Shown in pieces: positions 22,777 through 33,572 of a DNA stretch of 64,000 nucleotides (the stretch's first letter is position 1; each line of letters opens with the position of its first letter). Source of the DNA: Rhypophila decipiens (Eukaryota; Ascomycota; Sordariomycetes; Sordariales; Naviculisporaceae); the NCBI GenBank assembly GCA_033297075.1, contig MU858128.1:103883-167882 (forward strand), given 5' to 3'. The notes beneath the pieces are model-generated. The model had not been told where the DNA came from. It did not search any database and saw only the letters and a list, made by a program, of their open reading frames with translations. Made by a program: the position numbers and the translations under genes.

Positions 22777-23232
22777 ATGTTTGGGCCATTCAGATTTACA
22801 AATCCCCTCAGTGGAGGTCTCTTATGGTATGCACCAGCCGGCCCGGGATCTTTCTGAGCTGGTAGCTGACAAGTTTGTGACGGATAGGAAGATCCCGTGG
22901 AGACTGTCGCGTTTCCAAAAGTTGCGACAGCGCCGACGATTGAGAGCCGTCGACAACGTGGTCGCGACCCTCGACGAAGCCCTGGCCAAGAAAGGCGAGA
23001 CCCTCAAGGCGCTGGAGAGGTGGAAGGCCGAGATGCCGACCGAAGCTCAGATGCTGCCCAAGGATAAATACACACTTTTCGATCGGAGCGCAAAGAGATA
23101 CAGGAAGGGAATTCACAGTAGGTCACCGCCGTGTAGAAGAGATGGGTGGTATCATGATTCTGAGTCTGACACTTTACAGAACTTCCAAAGTGGACTCGTG
23201 TATCGCAACGAGTCAACCCGCCTGGTTATTAG
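22777..23232 (+). CDS. MRPL31: Mitochondrial large-subunit ribosomal protein mL60 (YmL31)
   Basis: Structural protein of the fungal mitoribosome large subunit. Three exons, 22777-22826, 22888-23117 and 23180-23232, give 110 residues. The first exon encodes MFGPFRFTNPLSGGLLW, the second the basic KIPWRLSRFQKLRQRRRLR and the helix KALERWKAEMPTE, and the third ends in PKWTRVSQRVNPPGY. These are the conserved blocks of the family. Unspliced frames through this region look longer but break all of these blocks. Convergent with CBC2. Confidence 0.9.
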
Positions 23233-23733
23233 ACGGAGCACGAGAAGCGACGAAGACAGACGAACGACGCAGGACTTGTTTCACTATGTATATCGCATGT
23301 ACGATACTGTTTATAAGCGGCGAGAGACCAACGGCGTTAGATGGCTAGACAGGGCGGGCAGGACCAATTTACAGTACTAAGAACCTCGATGGAACTTCCC
23401 GGTTCATGATACTGGGCCGGTGTGTTTCCTGGCGAAGAAGAACCCCACGGACGAAGCCTAGAAGTTTAAGAACGTAATCGCCCGGGCACCGCGGACAGAG
23501 AGAAAGCCCGCGAGAAACACTGCAGAAGGCGAAGAAGCAATTGATGCTTATCAAGGAAATACCAATTTCAAATCCGTCATGCTGGGTATCATCTATCTCC
23601 GAAAGAGATAAAGCGTAGAATACAACCAAGGCCTTTTCCCATTTAATAGTAGTGACTGTGTAAGCACGCTTGACAGAGGCTGTCCAGCCTTTGCCTTATT
23701 TTGGCTGGAAAAGAAAACCCTCAAGACAAGGGA
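23233..23733. other. Intergenic between convergent mL60 and CBC2
   Basis: Two 3' flanks of about 500 bases in total. No gene seen. Confidence 0.5.
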
Positions 23734-24492
23734 TCATTTCAGTCTTCCATAATCACCATCATCGCGATCCTGCTTCTCAGTATCTCGTAATCTGTCGGCC
23801 TGGATCGCACGTCCGAGACCGCCGCGTCCCTCGTCGTAATCCTCGCGGTACTCGTCGCGGACCTGGCCTCCCGACTTGCCTCGGCCGTACTGTCGTCCCT
23901 CCTCAAAGCCGGGGTCCATGTCCGTCCGGATAATGCGCTCGTCTAGTTTCGTTCCGCCGATATACTTCATACAATCCAGTGCATCCTGGTGGGTGTAGTA
24001 TTCAACGAAGCAGAAGCCACAGGGCGTTTTTTGTATTCGGTCTAGGCCCATCACGAGGCGCTTGATCTCACCGCATTTGGAAAAGAGCTCGTAGACTTGC
24101 TCTTCGGTTGTGTAGAAGGATCTGTTTGCGTCGAAATGTTAGTGAAGGATGTAGAGGGGAAATGGCGTAGAGAGAGCGAATGTCGTGGAGAGGTGCGGTA
24201 ATGTCAGTCTTGGGAAAGGTCAAGGATAATGAACAACATACAGATTTCCCACATAAAGTGTGGTCGCATCTTTCAGAGGGTCATTCTCCTCTTCATTCTT
24301 AAAGTCATCCCCATCCCCGTCACGCGAATCCCTGTGATTTCTGCGCCGGTTCTAGAGTTGCAGATGGTCCGTCAGCGAGGTGTGTTTGATATTCGAATGG
24401 AGACGGGCTATGATAATAGCGAAACATACCCTGTTCGAATAGTAGGCACTGGGCCTGTCGAGCCGGTCTACGGTAGGTCGCGGTCCTCGCAT
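23734..24492 (-). CDS. CBC2: Nuclear cap-binding complex small subunit Cbc2/CBP20
   Basis: Binds the m7G cap of nascent RNA polymerase II transcripts with CBP80 and supports splicing, export and 3' processing. Exons 24492-24430, 24351-24242 and 24121-23734 give 186 residues. A basic N-terminus ([16 protein letters not shown]) carries the tyrosine used for cap stacking in the family. A single RRM follows: RNP2 LYVGNL spans the second splice junction and RNP1 is GFCFVEYY. Next come IRTDMDPGF and an RG/DE-rich tail ([14 protein letters not shown]). Complete for the family. Confidence 0.95.
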
Positions 24493-25040
24493 TTTGTGTG
24501 TGGTGGTTGAAAAGTTCAAGAGGACTTCGTGTTGTTTTAAGATTTTGGGATGCTTGAGGCTCTCAAGCTCCGGCGCATTCAAACACACACGCCGCCAACC
24601 AGGAAGCTTTGCAGATGGCGGCGGGCTGTCACATTTCGCCAAGCCCCCATTTAGCGTGTTGCAGGCCTGCAGTGGGTTCGCTGGTCCGTTCAAGTGGGTC
24701 CGCTTTGCATCCTGGGCGTTGCTTCGCGTGGATGGACCCAGAGCGGCCTGGCGCAAACGCGCCAAAAATTCCCAAAGGCTCAAGCTCTCCAAACGTGCAC
24801 CCAGCCAACCGCAAAACGCATTTGGGCCAGAGCAGCTCCAACAAACCCAAAGCTTGCCCAGGGCATTCAACACTGACAAAGACAAACCCCGAATGTTGCT
24901 CACCTTTTTTTTTTTCATTTTCATTTTGCACTGAATTTCTACCAAGTTAGAGCTATTCCATCTTCGCTCTCTTATTTCAACCGAATAGATCAAAGACGTG
25001 TCAACCGACCACTTCGCAACAACATCTCGAGAAGCTTCAA
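24493..25040. other. Divergent promoter region (CBC2 / NUP82)
   Basis: Shared upstream region. It contains a run of ten or more T (about 24905-24916) followed by TTTTC repeats, a plausible nucleosome-depleted promoter tract. Open frames on both strands here are by-products of GC-rich composition. Confidence 0.45.
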
Positions 25041-27817
25041 ATGCCCAGAATCAAGAGCTATGCGCCGGGTTGGCTCAATCAGCCATCTCCAGGCCACAAG
25101 CTTTTCGAGGCTCCTGTCGACGACAGCAAGCTCCCTGCTGCCTTGGCTTACGCGAAACAGTCGAAACCTGGACTACGACGCACAATCGCACGGAGAGGGA
25201 CAGAGATCTTCGTCGCGGCTGGCAAGCAAATACGATGGGGTGATCTGGCACAGCTGAAAGAGGGCTGGGAGTCAAGACGAGCCGGTTCTGCGCCTCGGAG
25301 TAGGAGACAAGAGTCCGAGGCTTCTTTCGAAATCTATGACGAGGAGGCAGGCCGCAATGGACAGGCCGGCAGTGCCTCGGTGGGTGGCTATAGGGTACGT
25401 CCACCTTTCACTCATAGACTTTGTTCCGACACTAGACTGACATGAATCTCCAGACTCTCAAAACCCCAGTTGCCGACGACATTCGACAGCTTGTCATGTC
25501 CCCGAACCAGGATTATCTCGCTGTTCTGACCTCTCACACGGTGCATATATGTTTGCTCCCTGACTCCAGTCACCTCCACTCCAGAGACTCTACGCCATTC
25601 AAGTCCAAGTTCTTCACACTCGGACCTACAACCCATGTCACCACAAGATCTCCCGTGGTCTCTGCGATTTGGCATCCACTTGGAGTCTCCGGTACGTGCA
25701 TCGTTACGGTGACCGAAGATGCAGTGGTGAGGGTTTTCGAATTGTCCCCGACGGACCACTGGTCTTTTGATTCACCTACGCTTTCGATCGATCTGAAGAA
25801 ACTGGCAGATGGCACTTCTCTGGATCAGGATTTTGGCGCCTCGACATCGACTACCAATAAGGCATTTTCGCCCGATATGTTTGATATGGAAGTCGCCGCT
25901 GCGTGCATGCCCGACCGAGGCTCTGGTGGCTGGTCTTCTATGACCCTGTGGTTGGCCATGGTCGGCGGTGATGTATATGCGCTCTGTCCGCTTCTTCCAC
26001 AGCGCTGGTCCCCTCCTCCGACGCTCATTCCAAGCTTGTCCATTTCTGTTGTCCAAAATATTGCCGCCATCGAGGACGACCCTGAGGTCTCACCTGGGGC
26101 CAAAATTCTCGCCCAACAACAGTTCGAATGGATTTCTGAGCTCGATAACCAAGAACCAAAGGTTGTCGAGAACCCGTTCGACGAAGGTTCATCAGATGTT
26201 TATACGCGGCCATCAAGACCTGGCACGGTTCCGAGGCTGCAGGGCCCCTTCCAGCTTGACCTGAACCCAGACGATGAGCAGGATGACGAGGTTGAACTAA
26301 AGGATATTCATGTCATTGGGCAGCGTATCAACACGACGGATTTAATGATGGGCGAAGAGGACGAAGTCGACCTGGGCGAAATGGACCAGGAAGGCTTGTC
26401 GCTCTCTGTTGTCTGTCTCCTCTCTACCACTGGCCAGGTCAAGATCTGCCTGGATATGGAAGGAGTCCAGGCTCAGTGGTTGCCCCCACGCGACAGGATC
26501 AAGGCTAGAAGACTTGCTCTTTCCGCGCCAACTGCTTCGCTGTTGACGTTCCAGACGTTTGACACGGTGAAGCCGGGGGAGCTTACGGCCGATAGCTGGC
26601 CCATGTTCAGCGAAGATATCACATCACGATATGCATTCTATGTCACTCACTCGGCCGGAATCACGCATGTCTCTCTCGCTCCTTGGGTGTTCCGTCTTGA
26701 ACGCGAGCTCGAGAGCGAATCAGCGGCCGGCGCCGAGTTCAGGATCGAGCTGCTCGTCAAGGGACAGGGATGTGAACGAGACCGCATCTATACACAGCAG
26801 CCTGGGCAAAATGCACTTGTGGCAGCCACTGCGTTTAGAGATCCCGATCTTGGCCATTTCGTCTTGTCTGCCACAAACAACGATCCCATAGCACTCTTTT
26901 TCGATACCCCCGAGGCGCTTCTTACGCCGGCTGCGGCCGAGTCTCCCGAAGTGCTTGTCGGCCCTGATGAGCCCCGAGAGCCGCAGCCAATATGGGACCC
27001 GAGACCTCTTTTCCATCCGTCGGACAGGCTCGGCAAGAGTAGCTCGATTCCGGCGTGGTATGAGCATGTCAAAACTGGCAGGAGGCGGCCCATTCTGCAG
27101 CAGGAGATCCGGCTCTCGGTAGCATCCTTGGAGCTCTTTACAGAAGGACATCAAATTGTTAGCAGCGAGGTGTTTGAGCTCAATAACGCCGTAGCTGAAC
27201 TATTTAGAAAATGTGAGGCTCTGCACTCGGAGTTGCGACTGCAGGTTATCAAGGCAAACACGGTGAAGCGGATGGTGGACGAGGTCACCGGGGCTGATGA
27301 AGACGAGGATGACCCAATCTCATACGACATGATGGTCAAGAGCCGCCTGGATCAGGCGCAGCGCAAGCAGGAGCAGCTGAATAAGAGAATGGAGAGCCTC
27401 AAGAGGAGGATGGGCCGAGCGACCAGCCGCGGTCTCAGCGACAAAGAAAAGGCATGGATAGAGGAGGTCCAGACTATGGAGAGGAACCTCTTGGGACCTT
27501 ATGCAGAAGCCGGGGCTGAAGAAGTGCTTCCAGCAACACCGGGCGGTGCCGCCAAGGGCACCAAGGAGGTATGGAAACGAGTGGAAGAGATCAAGAAACT
27601 CAAGGAGTCGCTGCTCGCACAGGCAGAACAGCTGCAGAGGAGGACTGGCGGGGAAAGCGGCAGCAACACTGGTGCCGCCTCGCCCTCGACGCCCAACTTG
27701 AAAATCCCAGCCGACATACGCAGGGCAAAGGTTGCTCAGGTCATGAACTTGTTGGATCGGGAAACTGCCTTGGTCGACGCTGTGAAATCGAGACTGGAAA
27801 GACTTACTTTTGGATAG
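25041..27817 (+). CDS. NUP82: Nucleoporin Nup82
   Basis: Cytoplasmic-side nuclear pore subunit that anchors mRNA-export factors. Exons 25041-25394 and 25454-27817 give 905 residues. The opening (MPRIKSYAPGWLNQPSPGHKLF) and the N-terminal beta-propeller (about 30-560, with LVMSPNQDYLAVLTSH, VSAIWHPLG and VTVTEDAVVRVFEL) fit the family. The C-terminal part (about 640-905) is coiled coil, including RLDQAQRKQEQLNKRMESLK and a helix ending in RLTFG; this part makes the Nup82-Nup159-Nsp1 trimer in yeast. An acidic loop (DDEQDDEVELKD) lies within the propeller region. Confidence 0.9.
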
Positions 27818-30800
27818 GGTGGGTTAGGTGCATACGCAAGCATGGGATCTGTTGGGTCACTTCTGGGGCTGGACAGGGCAGGAGCTTGTTATTTGCTAGG
27901 TCTGGAGTTGTTCTCGTTTTTGAAACAACGAAACAGACACTCGACAAGCGTCAGCCACAGCGTTTGTTTAGGCGATCAAGAACTGAATGGGGATTTGATG
28001 TAGAAAGATAATTCAAGTAGCAGCAGCGGGAATGGACAGACAAGAATGATTGTAAAGAAGATCGAGGAGGCTTGTTTCTCCCTACCTCGAACCATACCGA
28101 CTGACCGCCTCCACTCATGTCCTTGATGCCGGGCCACTTTATTGACTTGTCTGGCGGCGGCACATATACATGTACATGCATATCATGTAGGTCACGGCCA
28201 TGTAGGTATTCGATGTATATCTGCGAAGACACAGAACTTCCTGGTCAATATGAAGTGCAGTCCAGTTCACTCTCGCCCGGACTGGCTGCATCGTATTTGT
28301 ACTCACACAAAACAAGTGCTGCTTCACACATGAAACAATTTTGTGGGAAATTTCTTGTTGAAAAAAAAACTAAGAATTCCAAATTTGTTGAGGGACGGGA
28401 AGGAGGGAGGTAGCCAGCCACCCCGGATGATACCGGCGCCGCACACCGCACCGCCCACCTTCCGTGACTGTCTCTTTGGCTCTGGTTGTTCCTTCCACGA
28501 TGATAACTGGTAGATCAGAAAGAATCAATCACTTATGCCTAAACTAGCTCTTACTCAACCGTCGCGATTGGATTAACAGCAACAAACACAGCCAAAGAAC
28601 TTCCAGCCCTAAGGGACTAACCTCAAAGAGGCCGGTCTGTCTACCAGGTCTGCGTCATGGCCAGCCCTTCAGACTCGCCCATCCGGAACCATTCCGAGGG
28701 AACAGAGGAACAACAATTGAATTCCGGAAGGACCAATCAGACTCACAGTTAATTTGCAAAAAGAAGTAGCCGTTGTTTATCTGGGTAAGGGACCGATCAC
28801 GGACGGGAAAAGGGTGAGATTGGGTAGGGCTCAAGACCTACCCGTACCTTCCGCTCGTAGTTACATGCCGGTGTAATAGGTTCGGGGAAGAAGGTTGACC
28901 GCCCGGCCCGGTCGTGGTCAAGGTAAGGTAGGGAGGACCGGGAAGGTGTGTGTCGCACAGGAAGAAGGCAATCACAGATCTTTGTAATAACTAACACCCG
29001 ACATCCGGAAGCTTGCTTGATTTGGCCTGTCAGAATCGGAGTCGTTCCGTTTTCTTCATTGCCACTGTTCTATCTCTCCTCTGGCAATCATTATAGCCAA
29101 GACCACGCCGACTTGTTTGCAGGTAGGTAGCACGAAATACTCCTGGTTCACCGTTATCTGTTAGGGTTTGTCTTGTGGGACCTGTTCGGCGATTGATGTC
29201 GGTTCACTCCCCCACCTTATGCACGCAAGTCTGGAGCGTCACCTTCTTCACCTTGCACCTTCCCTTCCAATGTACCTGATATGCAACCGTAGCCTCCAAT
29301 TTTCTTCATCCTCAGGGCTTGCCCCTGAACTTGCTATCTGAGACTACACCGTAGTTTCGGTACATCAGACAATACGTCTCAGCCTGCAGGACCTTTAATC
29401 TCTGTCTTGGTTCCGTCATCTCTTCGCCGGCACCGTTCGGTTCGCCCACAGAACATCACCACCACCCACCGTACACGCCAAGCTATCACCACATGGCTGG
29501 CTCGTTGCCGCACCGGCTTTGTGCCCCCCAAATCGGATTTAGTCAAGTGATCAAACACTACCCAACTGCCTTGGCCAGCTAACTCTGCCGACCGATGTGC
29601 AACGCCGCCATATTGATGCTACGGGTTGGTGAGCCCCTCAGACTGGCGGATATGGCAGACGGGTAGGCAAGTAATATGGGGGGTGAAGGGCTTCAAGAAA
29701 ACACGCTTACCTACTTACGTCCCACCATACAGCCATCTGCTCGAATTAGCTGAGCTTCAATTTCTCTTTGCGCTACCTGGGAGACGCAGTAACACGTTTC
29801 TGTGTTGTGAACCATCTTTTGCCCTTCGACGCCTTCCATCACCATACGGATGAGAGCCCTCTGCCTCCTTTGTTTACAACCGTCAGGCAGCGAGGACAAC
29901 TGATGTGCTGGCGGTTACCTGCTGGTGTGAGACGGCGCTGCACAACGGAACCGGCTAAGGGCCAGAGAGTCGGCTTCAATGGTCTATCTAGTCGATAGAT
30001 GACTCTCAAGGCCTTTCCTTGCTGCGGTGAATTTGGCTGCGGGTATGCCGGTTATCACCTCCGATCGGACCAGACTTGATGGGGGTCACTCTCATCTCAT
30101 CACGATGCGTTCCAGAGGCTAGGGAATGGCTCTCAACAACTGGCCGAACGTCATTGAGCCTCCAGTGTAGTTCGCACTCGCTCTGCTATTCACCAAAGAC
30201 TACAGAGCACGTTTGACCTGTCCCCCATGCATGGTGCGGTCAATCCACCCCTTCACGGTGGCTGCAGTGTCACACGGTCCCGTCGCCCGTTGTTGTTTTC
30301 TATCTCGGTGTTTTCTGGACTTTTCTTTCTCTTTTAGTGGTGGGGGATCGAATCGGAAGTCCCCTATCATCTCATCATAACATCCAAATGCGAATAGTAC
30401 ATGTACCTCCCTACCTAGTTATGGGGGAAAGAGACACCGCCGTATGGAACGACATCGGTTTTGGACCTCCCACCGTAATATTCCCCTGGGCGTTGCGACC
30501 CCTCCCTTACCATCCAATTGAGGTACGTAGCTTTCTTTTCAAGCTCTGTATCTTCTGTTTTGGCTTTATTTGTCTTCGGAGCAGGGTAGTCTCCTTCGGG
30601 TGCCATGCCCATTCGACTTGCATGGGTGTGGCATGGTGTCAGCCTCACTTTTGAATGGCGTTGCGTTCTCCCCTTACCTACCCTTACGGATACTGCGAGG
30701 TACCTGTGCAACTTGTACCAGAATGTATCATTGTCCCATATCGAGAATGCAGCGGTCCGTCATCCAAGTTTCTGACCGTTCGATTCGTGTTCTTTTTGAG

Positions 30801-30974
30801 GTCCAACAGGTCAGGACTAGCACAGGGAGGTGCTATATAATGTCGGATGTATCATCAACTTGCCCAACAACAACAAAAGCTGTGCCCCCTGACTAGATCA
30901 TCCCTCTCGTCTTTATTTCTTGCCGCCAGGGTCTTCATAAGTGTCGACTCTCCTGCTGTCGTCTTTTCATACCA
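27818..30974. other. Gene-poor region 1
   Basis: About 3.2 kb without a supported gene. I see hairpins (GGGTAGG/CCTACCC at 28822-28843), recurrent CCTACC-type words and a 31-codon open frame at 28658-28753 with coding-like composition. Part of the right end is likely the 5' UTR of the following gene. Confidence 0.5.
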
Positions 30975-32036
30975 ATGCTAGTTACCTTGCCTGCTACTTC
31001 TGATCCGCCTCTTCCGAAGCTCACTCCAACTACCAAGTGGTTCAAGATGGCCCCCTCAACTACCAGCCACCCAATTGACTGGCGGATGCAGACAATTGGT
31101 GAGTTGTACCTCCATTCAGGTCTTCCAAAGACATTGCGCCTTCAAACATGACTCAATGGCTAATATTTTGACGCCTACCCTCGTCCAGAGAACTGCAAGT
31201 TCATCAGTCGGCCCGGGGCATTCGTCTCAGTCGTCACCACAAAGGAAGCCCTGGGGGAATTCAAGGCCGTCGTGATTCGGGTCGTCGATGGCCAGCGGCA
31301 GCCGCTCTTCTCCGAGTCGGCGGCAACTATTCCGGACGCCCTGAAAGCCCTCCACACCAGGTCTGCCGAAGCGGTCCAGAACCATGTTGACGCCAACGGA
31401 TGGGATTTTGTGATGCCCCCACCGAACTACTGGGGTAAAAATGAGACAGAGAAAGACCAGGGCGAAACCGACGGTGAATCATCCTACTCGGAGTCTGGCT
31501 CGTCCACTGTGACTTTGTCAGACGCCTCCGACGATGACATGGTCTCGGTTGGAGGCCATCCTTCTCGCAAGGGCAAAGAGCCCAAGACCAGGAAGAAGAA
31601 CAAGAAGTCCAAGAGCTCGAGGAAGACCAAGGGAAGGATGGGGCGCTCTCGCTCACCTTCGCCATCCGGGTCGCGATCGACGGCAAGGTCCCGATCAAGA
31701 TCGGGGTCTCCCAGGCGCAGCCGCTCTGCTTCACTGAGCTCGATGACCAGCTCCTCGGGCGATGAGGCGTCGAGAGCCTCGTCCCGCCCCCCACACACGG
31801 GCTTTCGCCCAAGCCACGGACATCCATGCCCCCCGAATCGTATGCGTCCAGGCTTTGCCCCCAACTACCCCCCTGGCTGGCAGCCGTCCCACCTCCATGC
31901 CCCTCCTGCCCCTGTTTCTTTCCCACCTCAAGGGATACGCGGTCAGCAACTACCTCACCCGCCACCGTCAATGGCACCGCCACAGTTCCCGAACATGCCA
32001 CCGGCCCACTATATTCCTCCGCCTCCCAGATTCCAA

Positions 32037-32070
<34 letters not shown>

Positions 32071-33572
32071 TTTCAAAGGACAAAGGCACAATGTTCGGGC
32101 TGGTAGGGCATTCCCAACCTCCCATGGTCACAGGGTCTTCCCAGAGCGATAACGATGAGGGCAAAGCAAACCCATCCAAGCCAAACACTGGTTACAATCC
32201 GTTTACGACAGTCTTCTGGCCACCAGCGCCCGGCCCCACATCTGCTCCGGCTCCGGCTCCGGCCCCGGCACAAGGACTGAGCGCTCCCCATGACGTCTTT
32301 TTAGATATTCGATGGCCTGACCTAATGGACACCAACAAGACGCACCAGCACAGGGTTCTCGAGCAAATCCCACGTCTTTCAGCAGCTGTCATTAAGGAAT
32401 CGGCTCTGAAATATGTTCGACGGGAAATGAACAAGGCAGCTGCTGGCCGTGAAAATGAAGTCACGAACTGGCCGAACCTATGCGCTTCACTACGAAAGGT
32501 TGGTGTCAAGGGAGCTATATGCCACCTCTCGGACCGTCACAGTGATGACCTCTATGGTCTTATTCATGACATGAGCTCCGAGCAGTCACGGCTTACGCAG
32601 AATCGCCAAAACGGGTTTGCCACCTTTGATATTGAGGTCTATGCTCCTGCGGGTAACAACACCTTCCGAGAGACCAATGTCAGTCTCTCATCCTCGGAGG
32701 CATGGCGAGGTTCCGGCCCACCTGGCAACCCTCCTTCTAATGCCCAAGTACCGCCACCACCACCACCTCCTGGCTGGGCTATGAATATCAATCAACAGAA
32801 GAAACCTGTCACAACGAGCATGAACACCCATGCCAGTCGACGCAAGATTGAACCAGGCTCCCAGCGATCTGCTACCCAGCAACAAGAAGCCGCCGGGAAT
32901 CAGACATTTACGGGCGTTAATACCGCAGCTAATATTGGTCTCACAAGCACGATCCCTTTCATCTCGCCGCTTCCGCCACATCTCCAGCAACAATACTCAA
33001 CGGCTCTAGCACTGCAGCAGCAGGCGAACGAACAACGATTGCTCCATTCGCAGCAGCAGCAGCAGCAGCAGCAACACCACCGTCAGGCCTTCATGAGGCC
33101 GCAACAAACAACTCAATCACAAGGCCCAGCTAACGGCAACGCCGGCGATGGAATTCCCCAACCATCGGGCACGCCTGACGGATGGAGAATGCCCACCATG
33201 AATATGAACATGAACATGCCCGTGGGCGTGCCCCTTTCTATGCAGTCGGCATTTGCATCGGGGTCTGCTGCGCCACCTCCACCACCACCTCCTCCTCCGC
33301 CGCCTTTGCAGATGCAGATGCCATTTGCATCTTCGGGATCCTCTTCTTCGGTCAACAAGAAGAAGGCTTCGGGGCAAGGACCGGTGCGTCACCACCAACA
33401 CAACCGCCATTCTCACCGTGGGAGCAAGAAGAGTGGGAGCGAGAAAGTGAGCACCCCGCCGTCTGTGGCCTCCTCGGTGGTGTCTACCTCGGACGCCTCA
33501 GAGGCTAGTTCCTCGGCTACTACCATGAGGTTCATGGAAGAGAATGAGGTTTACTATGAGAGTGATGCTTGA
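30975..33572 (+). CDS. Large low-complexity RS/Pro/Gln-rich protein, function unknown
   Basis: Not recognised. Exons 30975-31098 and 31189-33572 give 835 residues; an in-frame ATG at 31047 would give 811 and has the better start context. The N-terminus (about 30-125) looks folded (DWRMQTIENCKFISRPGAF, FKAVVIRVVDG). It is followed by an acidic/Ser region, a basic KKNKKSKSS stretch and an RS-like tract (RSRSPSPSGSRS). A Pro-rich part follows, then a poly-Q of ten CAG-type codons (32041-32070). A second folded-looking block (about 430-560) contains DVFLDIRWPDLMD and NWPNLCASLRKVGVKGAICHL-type sequence. The tail has a second poly-Q, a 12-Pro run and a His/Lys/Ser-rich end. RS and poly-P/Q tracts suggest a nuclear RNA- or transcription-related protein; that is inference. 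Confidence 0.75.
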
